Assembly (NCBI RefSeq): GCF_029207565.1
Contig: NZ_JANCMW010000009.1
Coordinates: forward strand, 1 to 64,000
Direction of reading: 5' to 3'
Source of the DNA: Marinobacter iranensis
GTDB taxonomy: Bacteria > Pseudomonadota > Gammaproteobacteria > Pseudomonadales > Oleiphilaceae
Length of the DNA stretch: 64,000 nt
Both the position numbers and the translations under genes were made by a program. Each line of letters opens with the position of its first letter. Position 1 is the stretch's first letter. Positions 1-10,214 of this stretch are shown piece after piece. Below the pieces are notes generated by a model. That model saw only the letters and a list, made by a program, of their open reading frames with translations, was not told the DNA's origin and did no database searches.

Positions 1-3000
1 AGGCGGCCGTTGCCGTCGTAGGTGTAGCTGGTGTTGCCCTGGCTTTGCAGCTGGTCACCCAGGTTGTAGCTGGCGGAAACACCCGAGACGCCTCGCTCGG
101 TGCTGGTGGCCAGGGTGCGGTTGCCGTTAGCGTCGTACTGGTACTGCTCCACCAGTTGGCTGTTCTTGGTCACCTTGGTCAGGCGGTAACGGTTATCGTA
201 CTCATAGCCGTACTGGTTGACGGTGCCATCCGGCAGGGTTTCGGTCTTGCCAACGATCTGGCCAACGCTGTTGTAGGTCAGGTCGTAGTCGAAGGCTGCG
301 GTTTGATTCAGCTCAGTGCCGACGTCGGTGACTTCCCCATGGCCGTTATAGCCAAATGTTTTGGTCAGGGTGCCGTCGTCCAGGCTTACCGGCAGGCCAT
401 TCCCCGCATGGCGGCCGATGGTGAAGCCGTGGATGCCGGTTAAGAGGCCGTCCCGGTCATAGGTCAGGTTGGTGCTGTCACCGGCATAGGTGATCTGGCT
501 GACCTGGAAGTTGGTGTTGTGCTCGTACTGGATACCTTCGTTGAGCTCACCCTGGTACCAGGTTTCCTTCAGCAGGCTGCCATCCCAGGTGTAGGAGAGG
601 GTTTCACTGCCTTCACTGACCTGGCTGAGCTGGTCGCCATGGTGGTAGTCGTAGAGGATCGGCCCTTCCGGCGTGTCGGTCCGGGTCAGACGGTTCTGTG
701 TGTAAGTGTGTTCCAGACGTTCGCCGGATGGCAGTTCAACGGCGGTCAGGCGACGATCACGGTCGTACTCGTATTGGGTCGACTCACCCAGCGGGGTGGT
801 TTCCGAGGTAACCCGGTTGATGCCGTTATACGTGTTGTCGTGATCGGTCGGTGTTGGCACAACGAGTGTGGTTCGGTTGCCATTCTCATCGTACTCACTA
901 AGCGTGGCATGGCCATCCGGATAGGTGACCTTGGTTACACGGCCAAGCAGGTCGTACTCGTAAAGCGTTTGCTTACCATCAGCGGCCGTGATCGCCGTTA
1001 CCTGGCCGCGGCCTTCGCTCGCGTAGCTGTAGGCCGTGCTCCGGTCGCCCACCGCCTGTTCAACAAGGCGGCCACGCTGATCGTATTCAAACACGGTGTC
1101 CAGCATTCCGGCCACGGAGATGCCCTGGGTGAGCAGGGTGTCCGGGTCCACCACTTCGGCAACCACCCGGCCTTCGGCCGAGGTCTGGGTCAGGGTGCCG
1201 GCACGGGCATCCACCTCTGTGGTGCTGACATCACCGTTTACATCCGTGGTGATGGTATAGCGGGTGGTATCGGCACCGTTCTGCCCATACATCTTCGTCA
1301 TGGTGGTGGTGCTGGAAAGACCACTGGGCTGGGTTATGGTGATAACGTTGGGTATTTCCTGCAACGTCTTGGAATCCAACACCTTGTCCACAACCGTGGT
1401 TACGCCGCCGTACGATGTCGTCTGCTGAAGTTGATCCGCCCGCAGAATATCCACCAGCGTGGAGCCATTCTTGTAGGTGATTTCCTTGCGAACATCCCCG
1501 TTTTCCAGCACTCGGCGCACCGTCTGGTACTGATTACCCTCGGCCGTGGTGTAGCCGTATTCATTGTGCCCGATACCCACCCTGGTATCGAAGAAATCCC
1601 ACTGGCCGCCTTCCGGATCCCGCGTCTGATAGACGCGGCCATGTTCATCGAATTCATGGGGGTAGCTGTAGCCGTTGGGGTCAACCTTCTCGGTCAGCAG
1701 GCCGCCAGCCTGATAGAAGAACTGGTAGTCGCTACCGTCTTCGTAGGCCAGGGCACTGAGGTTATTCTGCTCATTGACAGTCAGTTCGGTCACCTGGCCA
1801 TCCGGTGCCACAATCCGCTGCGGCTTGCCTTCGGCATTTCGCTCAATGGATATGACGTTGCCGAAACGATCGGTAATTTCGTTGAGCTTTCCGTTTTCAT
1901 TGTAGGCGAACTCAACTAGGGTTTTACCGCTATCCAGGTCTATGGTGGCAATGTGCTTACCGTCGCTGTCGAAGCGATAGGGCATGCGGGATGCGTTCGC
2001 TGCGTCCCGAACGCAGCGAACGCTGTATTCATCGGTTTTGCTGAACCGCTCGCTGTTGAAGCTCGCGCTTTCGATTGCCCAGGCCTGGTCGTCATCCTGG
2101 AAGTTGGTTGTGGAGCTCCAGTAGGGCTTGCGAAAGCTTGCGCCGGGACTCCAATACTCTCCATCCGGGATGACCATGTCGGTCTGATGCGCAAAGATGT
2201 CATTTGGCAGAACATAGAGCAGTTCATTGATGTTCGGCAGGCGCCAGTCCTCGAATCCTGCGAAGCTGGAGGCCTCACAATGCTGGATGCTGGCCTCCCA
2301 ACCCAACTTGAGGCTGGTATTTTCCGGCGCGTCCTGCCACATCAACCCATTTTCCTGGTCAACCACCACATTCTGACTGGCATCGCGTTGTAACCCCTGG
2401 ACATAACGCTCATCGATTGGCTCACCACGCACGCACATAACCGGCTTCAGATATTCATCCGGATTGGCCGAATTCTGGTGCCAGAGGTTGGTGGCGCGGT
2501 TCAGGCTGTAGATAGCTGGCCCGACGTTAGCGCCGGACTTTTCGATGTTGTAGCCAACTTCCTTAGCCGTGGGCAGACGCCAGCCCGACCCCGGCCCCAC
2601 TTCCACTTCCACTTCGCAGTACGCTTGAGCGTCTGCTTTGGTGCGGGTTTCATACGGCTGGTCAACAAATTCCCATTCCAGTCCCGTTACCTTGTCCACC
2701 AGAATGCCCTGGTCATTGACGGTGTAATCAATGCTACTGCCACCGCTCTGGTAATAGCCGTCATCGCCGTCGACCAGACTGTAGGTGAGTCCCGTCTTGA
2801 GGATCAGGGACTGGGTTTCAACATCAACCACGCCACCATTGCCAAGGTAGACTTGCCCGGCCGGGTCGAATTCGTGAACGTTGGAGAGCGACCAGCCATT
2901 GGCCAGTTGCCGATCAAAACTGTTCTTGAATGACACACCCCGGGTTTGCCAACTGGTGTAGTTCTGCCTGCCCGGTACCTGGGTCACGCTGTCGCCCGTG

Positions 3001-6000
3001 GTGGCCCATGCCACCGGGAACTCGGAGAGTTCACGGTCTTCTTCCGCCGCATTGCCGGAGCTCAGGTACAGCGCAGGGTATTCGTACCCGATGGAAACAC
3101 GGCCACTGACCATGCCCTCCGGGCGCACACCATCAATCCGCGTGCCGTCCCAGATAAATTCCACCTCGGTATTTTCCGCCGGTGCCAACTCGCGCTCAAA
3201 TACATGGCCGGCCACTTCGAGCTTCACGAACATTCGTTCCAGGGTGGAGGGAATGCTATCGCCACTGACCTTGATGCGGGCTTTGTGTTTATAGCCTTCC
3301 GTTCTCTGGCTGGAGTAGTGCAGGGTCAGGTTAGTGCCCGCAATGGAGATGTCCTCATGGAAAGTTTGCTGATAAGGCTTAACATAGGAACCGGTGCATT
3401 CGGTCTCTTCATTCTGCTCATCTTCTTGCTCCAGGTCCGTATCCAACTCAGTAGGCGCTTCGTCTTCGCTGGAGCCCCAGTTGTAGTCTTTGGTAGAGAA
3501 GTGGTTAAAGCTACCCCACCAAAACGTCTCACCCGGCTCATAGCCGCCCAGCCCCAGTGCGTCGTCTTCTGTATTTCCGTTACCATTGAGATCATCCGCA
3601 ACACCATCTCCGGTGTAGTCCACGCCGTCGATGCTTCCATCACCGCTCTGATCCAGTGCCTGAACCACAACGCCGTTCGATGAGGCTACCCACTCGTTTC
3701 CAAGCCGGTCGAAGGAACCGATCGGTACGATCTCACCCACCTGGAAACCAAGGAAGTTGTCGACGAACATCACAACGTCGTTGTCGAATACAACGCTGTC
3801 GCTGTAGTGAACGCCAGCCACGTGCAAATCCGTGGCATAGGTGAAGGCTGTTTCTCTGGGCAGCTCACCCGACATGGAGGCCGGGGTTTCAAATTCGGTG
3901 GCGCTCAGCAGGAAGTCTTCCAACTCCCGGGTGCTTCCATCCGCGGAATGAACCGTCGCGGAAGTAATATCGTTGAAGACCACCGTGGCCCGGCGCTCAC
4001 CGAACTCATCGCTGATGATTGTGGATTGATGTACCTGGGGTTCAGCGGAGGCAATATCGATCAATGTTTGCTTGCTGTCGCGCTGCAGTAGCATTACGCC
4101 TTCAAGGTTTGACCACCCACCTGACGCTCCAATCGTTGTGCGCTGAACCACCAGGTATCCAGGCTTTTCGTACACTACGGTCTGCTCGCCGGCAGGCCCA
4201 GCAATAATAAATCGACCGTCGTTGCCGGTTGTTGTCGTCCCGAGCTCTGGCCGATTCAGGAACGAAGCCTGTACGCCCTCGACCGGCTGGCCCTCCCGAT
4301 CCCGAACCAAACCGGTGTAAACCGCCATGGCCATCGGGTCATACCCAGCTACCGATGCGTTCTCCGGTACATATTCAGAGATGGCCTCAGCGTCGGTACC
4401 CTCAAGATTGCTTGTATCCGTTGCTTCTCCCACCCGCACGAAGAGACGATTGGATTCCAAACCATTGATGCGCGCAAAAACCTGCGCCTGGCCGGATTGT
4501 TCGGCCGTAATCGAACCGCCGTTCACCGAGATGATGGAGCGGCTATCCGCAATAAAGCTGGAATACGGCGTGAAATCGCTTTGATTACCATTGTCATAGA
4601 CACCTGTAACCTGAAGCGAACGGGACTCTCCTGGCACCATCATTAGCGTACTGGGTTCTACCCTGATCTCGCTCAGACCGTTTGTCTCTATCAGGGACTC
4701 GTCGATGTCCAGAATATGGGCGGTATTACAACCCTGGGCTGCCGAAATGTCCGTGGTAGTCGTGGCTCCCAGATCCCACTGGTCGTTCTGATCCACAGTG
4801 TGGAAAACGGTCACGTAACCATGGGTTTCGGGGGATGGTTGGCCCGGCCCATAGTTGCCCCGGGCGATTCCGAACCCGATCAGACCTTCTTCAGTCTGCA
4901 GCCCACTGTTTTCGTTAAGGCGAGTCTGTAGGACATGATCCCGGTGACCCCAGGCCGGACCTGTTGCCCAGTCAAAGTCTTCAAACCAGTCCTTGTCCTG
5001 ATACACCCACCCGAAGATGGCAAGCACCAAGGCTTGATCTACCGTGTACGCCTCAGTACTTTCAGCCCCTGAGGCCACGGACTCGTTCCTCACATGACTA
5101 TCGCGATGGCCGGCAATATAGGCGTTCACGTCCAATCGGTCACTGGGACTTAACCCATCATTGTAGTGACCAATAATCTCGTTACGGCTCTGGATATAAT
5201 CTGCGTAACCTTGGGCTACAGAGGCAACTTCATCGGCCACACCTTCATACGGTTTGATGCCACGAGCTGTCCGCTCAGCATTGATCAGGTAAAGCCCCTT
5301 TTCCTGAACCGTCATACCGTCCCAGGTTTCCTGAGCCGGCATGATCAGGTATTGGAAGACCGAAGGGTCTTGAGAGCGGGCGAAGTTAAAAGCGCGCTGG
5401 ATGTCCTCAACCGTTGCGGCATCATTGCCCAACCAGTCCAGGTCACTCGCGGGATACAACTTATCGTAACCACGATCATCAGTAACCGTCTGTAGAGGGC
5501 ACTGAGCCAGCTCGCGTGTTTCCAGGACTTCAATAGTCACCGTTGTGGAATCAGTAATCCCCAAATCGGTGGTAACAACCAATTCAGCCGTGTAAGTGCC
5601 TGGCTCAAGGGAGTCAACAGGAGCATATGCCGTTTCCGAAACCAGCTCACCATCGATGTACCACTGATAGCTCAATGTCCCTGACGCAACAGAACTGCCG
5701 CTGCCATCAAGGTGAATCCGGGTATCGGTATAACCGGAAACCGTCTCCGGCGCTGCAGCAACCGGCTGATGCCCGACGTTCACTGAAACAAGCTTATGCC
5801 CCAACAGACCAGAATCGTCCTCAACTTCAAGCCGGTATACCCAAGCACCGACAGCAAGATCGCTAAGCTGGAGACTTGGATCCTCCCCCAGCAACTGGCC
5901 ACTGTCATTGTCGAACCACCGGTACGCCACTATCTGGCCGTCGGCATCGGAACTCCCTGAACCGTCGAGCGTAACCGTGCCTCCCTCGACAACCGTATGG

Positions 6001-9000
6001 CTATCCTCGGCCACGGCGACAGGAGGAACCTCATTGATGGTGACCTCCACAGGTGTCGTCATCACCTGGCCATTGGCGTCGGTCACCTCCAGGGTGTACA
6101 TCCAGGTTCCTGTGCTCAAGCCACTCAGAACAAGAATTTCCTCGGTTCCGATCACATCACCGGTTGTCTGGTCGATCCACTTGTAGGATGTGATGCCGCC
6201 ATTGGCAATGCTCTCGCTTGCGTCAAGAATCACGTCCTGACCGAGCCGCACCGTCGATTCGCCGTTGATAATGATTTCCGGTGGAGGATTAACCGTGATG
6301 ATGATTGGCTCCGGATAATCCTGTGACAAGCCGTTGTTGTCTGTCACTGTCAAACGAAGTTCAAGCTGGCCCGGGTCCAGACTATCCAGTTCCAACACAG
6401 GAGTGTTGCCAAGCTCAATGCCGTCCGCCCGGTTATGCCACTGGAAGGAAACGATAGAGCCGTCCGCGTCGAAACTGCCCGTCGCATCCAGTGTAAGCAC
6501 TTCGCCGAAATTGACTGAATCAGGGATGTTTTCAACCCTGGCTACGGGTTCAGCATAACTGCGCACACATCGAAAGGGGGAGCTGCTTTGCTGATTGTAG
6601 TCTTCTTGGTGCACATGATTGACCACCAGACCAGACGCAATTTCGCTTTGGTACTCGAAGCGCCAGAACCTCGTCAGATCCTCCAGAAGATACGGATAAC
6701 GCCCCCATACCGTTGGCGTAGATGAGCTCCAATAACGAACATCGGGCACATTCAGGAAAACATCGGAAGGATTGTCTTCCGTGACAAAATGATCAAACTC
6801 CTGCATCACTGTCTGAGATTCATTGAAGTTCGGCAAACGCCAGTCCGAATGCCCGCCCAACTGAAGCGCCTCACAACTCTCTAACGCTGCTGTCCAGGTT
6901 GCACTATTCACCAGAACCTGGGCATCATCTTGCCACATCAACCCATTGGCACGGTCGACAGTGATGTCATGCCCCGAAGGTTTGAAAAAGTCGGTCTCAA
7001 AGCGCTGGTCTCCACTCACACAGCGAACACTGGCCCCCATGGTCCCTTCCGCCCAAAGCTCGCCCGTATCGAAGTTAACTGTGCTGTTGTAGTGGGTTAA
7101 GCGACCATAACTATTTCCGTCGTCGGCAAAAAATTCATAGCCCGTATGTTGGAAAGCCGGGTTGATAAGATTGGTGCCATAGCCGGAGCGATGGTGTTCC
7201 AGCAAAAACACCAGCTCGAGTCGGTTCGGTAAACGCCAGTTATCAATACCTCCATGCACAAGATTGCGGCAGTACCCCGCAGCCGTCCCCAGGCGATCAA
7301 TATCTACGTCAACATGATCCGTATCTTCCCAAACGAGCCCGTTCACCCGATCCAGGACGATGTTTTGCGAATCGTCTCTCTCGAAAACCCTCGGAGTTCC
7401 TGCTTGAATTGTCGCATCGTCCAGAGGGTGCACCGGAATACGATAGCCGGTCATCGGCAACCGAGACATTCCTTCAGGCAGGCTTTCTACATCGGTAAAA
7501 GGCAAAACGGTTAACTGAAACGATTGCGTAACGCCTGCTCCATAGATATCAGATGCTTTAATCACCACATCGTGAGTGCCTACTTTATCGGCCCCTGGGG
7601 TCCACACTACGGCACCATCGTTGGCAGACATTTCCGGTGGTCCGTCTACTATTTCCAGTGTTAGATCTCCGCCATCAGGGTCGGACACCAACACCTCATA
7701 ACGATATGCCAACCCTTCAAATGCTCGTTTGAGCGGCGCACCCAGAAACACGGGTGGCCGGTTCGGATCCTTTACTTCTATATCGAACGTCTGTGAGACA
7801 AGTGCACCTCGCTCATCTGAGACAGTCACTTCAACCTGGTGAACGCCCAGATGAGAACGACTGGGGTTCCACCAAAGAAAGCCCACGGAAACATCTATTG
7901 TCATTCCTTCCGGCGCTTCAGTGAGGCCGAAACACAGCTCATCGTTATTCGCATCTACAACGCGAACAGGGTACTCATAGCTTTGAAGAGCCCAAGCCTC
8001 TACTACTGGACTTGAAGTGATAACCGGGATCTGATTGGTCTCATTCATTTGACTCGCAGTCAGTCCATACCCTTCTGCACCGTCCATCTTCGGATTTGGC
8101 GAGCAGCTATCGAAGGAAGCACCCGCAACGACCATATTAAACGGATCGTCTGGCGTAACAGGTTCTGGGGAATCGTGCGGAACAGGCGGCTCAGCATTAA
8201 ACATCTCGAACAGTTGGTAGTAGCCAATCTCCCCGCCGTCTGCGAACTGAATGGAATCGATCGTATTCTGTCTGATGAAAAACTGGTAGACACGGACTTC
8301 ACTGTCGTTCTGGCTATTACCGAGGATCAGGTCATCAGCAATCCGCGAAAACGTTACATCGGAGGAAGCTATTCCTTCCGAGTAGTACAGTGTATTTTCG
8401 CCTTCGTAGGCGATAATGAATTTTTTGCCTGAGTCGGGCCCAATCTCGAAAGTGACGCCTTCAACCGCGTGTTCCCCGGTGAAGCCCGTACCGCTGTACC
8501 CGTACCCTATCCGACCTATTAAGTAGTCATCCCCGCTCAGTCCCTGAAGCACCTGAGTGCCCATCCTTGGTATCAGAATATCTGCATCTGCGGTGCCCAC
8601 CAAAGGGCCACCATCTGCTTTTCCGGCTGCCAGGTTAAGGGACTGGGCTATAGTCGTTGGAGACGCGACACCAAATGCCTGGAACAACTGAGCACTGGTG
8701 AGTTGGCTGCCACTCTGAAACTCAAGTACCGAAACGGTATTCTTGACGGTAAAAAAGCGTTTAATGGTCAGGGCTTGGCCGTTTGAACCAATATTCAGAA
8801 CGAGATCATCTCCCGCCTTCATCAAACCGCTGGCAACGTCTGAGTACGAGATACCATCAAGGAATTCAACGACGTTTTGGCCTTCCACATCATGGATTAC
8901 ATCGCGTCCTTCATCTACATCAATCCAATAACGGTCACTTGCTGGCCCACCAATCAGGAAGTCGTCGCCCGCACCTCCAGTAATTAATGTGGCTTCGGCG

Positions 9001-10214
9001 CTTGCAACGAGCACATCCGCATAGTCCGTACCGGTCAGCTGAATGAGCTCTGGCCACTCGCTACCTGGATCCCCTCCGTCGCCTGTACCACCACCGCCTG
9101 TTCCATCACAGTTTTCAGTCGCTGGATCGCACTCACCATCCGGTGGTGGAGTATCACCGCTACCATCATCACAGTTATCGGGGTCAGCATCTGGTTCGGA
9201 ACAGAGAGGCAAGTCTCCCTCACCCCCGCCATCTCCCGGCTCGCTCCCATCGCCACCCAGGTGCGTTCCGTCAACAATCATCTGAAAAGGTGGCGCCTGT
9301 GCTGGTTCAGGCACACCAAAAAGATTAATGACCTGATCAGCGGTTATCTCCCCACCATTTTCGAAACGGATAGCTGATACCGTATTTTGACGTGCGAAGA
9401 ATTTATAGATTCGAACTTTGTTGCCTTCCTCACCGTTGCTGAGGATTAAATCGTCCCCGGCTTTCGTCAGGTTTGAAGCAACGTCGTTAAAGGAGATTCC
9501 ATCAACAAACAAGACAACGTTCTGGCCTTCATAAGCGATAATAAAGTCTTCACCGTTGTTACTACCGATTTCAAAGGTGACACCATTTGCACGACCTATC
9601 AGAAAGTCGTCACCCTCTTGCCCCTGTAGTGTTTCAGTGTCCTCAATGGGTACCAGGATGTCTCCAACCAAAGACCCCGTTAATAAAGGAACACCCTCTT
9701 CTCCCATGTAGGGCACTTTGGACGGCTCTGTCTCTGTCGGTGCACTTAGTCCGAATACCTGGAACAACAAGGAACCGGGAATCGTTTCACCGGTTGAGAA
9801 CTGAAATTCGTTGATCGTTCCCGCAATGGAGAAGAAACTTTTTACCGTCAGGCTCTGGCCGTTCTGACCTATGTTCATGATCAGGTCATTGCCAGACTTC
9901 GTTAGGCCACTGGAAACATCTCCGTAGGCGATTGAGCTGGCGAACTCAACATCATTTGTGCCTTCCACGGCGTATAACGTGTCCTGACCGTCCCCGGCTG
10001 AAATCACGTACTGATTATTGCCAGGACCTCCCACCAAAAAGTCGTCTCCGGTGCCAGGTACAACTCTTGAGTCCGAACCGCCAACAATTATGAAATCGTC
10101 GCCCGCAGTTCCCTCAATGACATTGTTTGAATCAGCAGTAACGAAAGCACTGAACCAAATAGCTGGAGTAATGACGAGAAGCGCAGGAATGGCAAATCGG
10201 AGCAGAAGTTTCAT
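1..10214 (-). CDS. Giant secreted Rhs/YD-repeat protein with HCBP-related, DUF1566, PKD-like and CAP modules (partial, C-terminus off window)
   Basis: One frame stays open from ATG at 10214 to the window edge, at least 3,404 codons. I checked the frame at about 7236, 5286, 2247 and 3. The N-terminus is a signal peptide (MKLLLRFAIPALLVITPAIW), so export is expected. Modules in order, by window position: four haemolysin-type calcium-binding-related units (9990-8200, each with a GDDLI...F...I..F pattern); two cadherin/dystroglycan-like Ig units (about 8000-7500); two DUF1566 units (WRLPN, about 7360-6560); three or four PKD-like units (6540-5530); a CAP/SCP-like domain (LINAERTARGIKPY, about 5300-4800); a Big_2-like unit (about 4690-4450); a carboxypeptidase-regulatory-like unit (about 4320-4090); an Rhs N-terminal region (3400-2750); two more DUF1566 units (2750-1990); then YD repeats to the edge. 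The polymorphic C-terminus and any immunity gene would lie to the left. Codons in the N-terminal half look AT-richer than the neighbours. Function is inferred: surface or secreted effector or adhesin. Confidence 0.93.
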   Translation of the reverse strand, partial: MKLLLRFAIPALLVITPAIWFSAFVTADSNNVIEGTAGDDFIIVGGSDSRVVPGTGDDFLVGGPGNNQYVISAGDGQDTLYAVEGTNDVEFASSIAYGDVSSGLTKSGNDLIMNIGQNGQSLTVKSFFSIAGTINEFQFSTGETIPGSLLFQVFGLSAPTETEPSKVPYMGEEGVPLLTGSLVGDILVPIEDTETLQGQEGDDFLIGRANGVTFEIGSNNGEDFIIAYEGQNVVLFVDGISFNDVASNLTKAGDDLILSNGEEGNKVRIYKFFARQNTVSAIRFENGGEITADQVINLFGVPEPAQAPPFQMIVDGTHLGGDGSEPGDGGGEGDLPLCSEPDADPDNCDDGSGDTPPPDGECDPATENCDGTGGGGTGDGGDPGSEWPELIQLTGTDYADVLVASAEATLITGGAGDDFLIGGPASDRYWIDVDEGRDVIHDVEGQNVVEFLDGISYSDVASGLMKAGDDLVLNIGSNGQALTIKRFFTVKNTVSVLEFQSGSQLTSAQLFQAFGVASPTTIAQSLNLAAGKADGGPLVGTADADILIPRMGTQVLQGLSGDDYLIGRIGYGYSGTGFTGEHAVEGVTFEIGPDSGKKFIIAYEGENTLYYSEGIASSDVTFSRIADDLILGNSQNDSEVRVYQFFIRQNTIDSIQFADGGEIGYYQLFEMFNAEPPVPHDSPEPVTPDDPFNMVVAGASFDSCSPNPKMDGAEGYGLTASQMNETNQIPVITSSPVVEAWALQSYEYPVRVVDANNDELCFGLTEAPEGMTIDVSVGFLWWNPSRSHLGVHQVEVTVSDERGALVSQTFDIEVKDPNRPPVFLGAPLKRAFEGLAYRYEVLVSDPDGGDLTLEIVDGPPEMSANDGAVVWTPGADKVGTHDVVIKASDIYGAGVTQSFQLTVLPFTDVESLPEGMSRLPMTGYRIPVHPLDDATIQAGTPRVFERDDSQNIVLDRVNGLVWEDTDHVDVDIDRLGTAAGYCRNLVHGGIDNWRLPNRLELVFLLEHHRSGYGTNLINPAFQHTGYEFFADDGNSYGRLTHYNSTVNFDTGELWAEGTMGASVRCVSGDQRFETDFFKPSGHDITVDRANGLMWQDDAQVLVNSATWTAALESCEALQLGGHSDWRLPNFNESQTVMQEFDHFVTEDNPSDVFLNVPDVRYWSSSTPTVWGRYPYLLEDLTRFWRFEYQSEIASGLVVNHVHQEDYNQQSSSPFRCVRSYAEPVARVENIPDSVNFGEVLTLDATGSFDADGSIVSFQWHNRADGIELGNTPVLELDSLDPGQLELRLTVTDNNGLSQDYPEPIIITVNPPPEIIINGESTVRLGQDVILDASESIANGGITSYKWIDQTTGDVIGTEEILVLSGLSTGTWMYTLEVTDANGQVMTTPVEVTINEVPPVAVAEDSHTVVEGGTVTLDGSGSSDADGQIVAYRWFDNDSGQLLGEDPSLQLSDLAVGAWVYRLEVEDDSGLLGHKLVSVNVGHQPVAAAPETVSGYTDTRIHLDGSGSSVASGTLSYQWYIDGELVSETAYAPVDSLEPGTYTAELVVTTDLGITDSTTVTIEVLETRELAQCPLQTVTDDRGYDKLYPASDLDWLGNDAATVEDIQRAFNFARSQDPSVFQYLIMPAQETWDGMTVQEKGLYLINAERTARGIKPYEGVADEVASVAQGYADYIQSRNEIIGHYNDGLSPSDRLDVNAYIAGHRDSHVRNESVASGAESTEAYTVDQALVLAIFGWVYQDKDWFEDFDWATGPAWGHRDHVLQTRLNENSGLQTEEGLIGFGIARGNYGPGQPSPETHGYVTVFHTVDQNDQWDLGATTTTDISAAQGCNTAHILDIDESLIETNGLSEIRVEPSTLMMVPGESRSLQVTGVYDNGNQSDFTPYSSFIADSRSIISVNGGSITAEQSGQAQVFARINGLESNRLFVRVGEATDTSNLEGTDAEAISEYVPENASVAGYDPMAMAVYTGLVRDREGQPVEGVQASFLNRPELGTTTTGNDGRFIIAGPAGEQTVVYEKPGYLVVQRTTIGASGGWSNLEGVMLLQRDSKQTLIDIASAEPQVHQSTIISDEFGERRATVVFNDITSATVHSADGSTRELEDFLLSATEFETPASMSGELPRETAFTYATDLHVAGVHYSDSVVFDNDVVMFVDNFLGFQVGEIVPIGSFDRLGNEWVASSNGVVVQALDQSGDGSIDGVDYTGDGVADDLNGNGNTEDDALGLGGYEPGETFWWGSFNHFSTKDYNWGSSEDEAPTELDTDLEQEDEQNEETECTGSYVKPYQQTFHEDISIAGTNLTLHYSSQRTEGYKHKARIKVSGDSIPSTLERMFVKLEVAGHVFERELAPAENTEVEFIWDGTRIDGVRPEGMVSGRVSIGYEYPALYLSSGNAAEEDRELSEFPVAWATTGDSVTQVPGRQNYTSWQTRGVSFKNSFDRQLANGWSLSNVHEFDPAGQVYLGNGGVVDVETQSLILKTGLTYSLVDGDDGYYQSGGSSIDYTVNDQGILVDKVTGLEWEFVDQPYETRTKADAQAYCEVEVEVGPGSGWRLPTAKEVGYNIEKSGANVGPAIYSLNRATNLWHQNSANPDEYLKPVMCVRGEPIDERYVQGLQRDASQNVVVDQENGLMWQDAPENTSLKLGWEASIQHCEASSFAGFEDWRLPNINELLYVLPNDIFAHQTDMVIPDGEYWSPGASFRKPYWSSTTNFQDDDQAWAIESASFNSERFSKTDEYSVRCVRDAANASRMPYRFDSDGKHIATIDLDSGKTLVEFAYNENGKLNEITDRFGNVISIERNAEGKPQRIVAPDGQVTELTVNEQNNLSALAYEDGSDYQFFYQAGGLLTEKVDPNGYSYPHEFDEHGRVYQTRDPEGGQWDFFDTRVGIGHNEYGYTTAEGNQYQTVRRVLENGDVRKEITYKNGSTLVDILRADQLQQTTSYGGVTTVVDKVLDSKTLQEIPNVITITQPSGLSSTTTMTKMYGQNGADTTRYTITTDVNGDVSTTEVDARAGTLTQTSAEGRVVAEVVDPDTLLTQGISVAGMLDTVFEYDQRGRLVEQAVGDRSTAYSYASEGRGQVTAITAADGKQTLYEYDLLGRVTKVTYPDGHATLSEYDENGNRTTLVVPTPTDHDNTYNGINRVTSETTPLGESTQYEYDRDRRLTAVELPSGERLEHTYTQNRLTRTDTPEGPILYDYHHGDQLSQVSEGSETLSYTWDGSLLKETWYQGELNEGIQYEHNTNFQVSQITYAGDSTNLTYDRDGLLTGIHGFTIGRHAGNGLPVSLDDGTLTKTFGYNGHGEVTDVGTELNQTAAFDYDLTYNSVGQIVGKTETLPDGTVNQYGYEYDNRYRLTKVTKNSQLVEQYQYDANGNRTLATSTERGVSGVSASYNLGDQLQSQGNTSYTYDGNGR

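Noticed and set aside
519..1919. Long plus-strand open frame (466 residues) in the Rhs region
   Set aside because: It is antisense to the YD repeats; their GC-rich periodic codons open the opposite frame. The translation is hydrophobic and repetitive, and matches no family.
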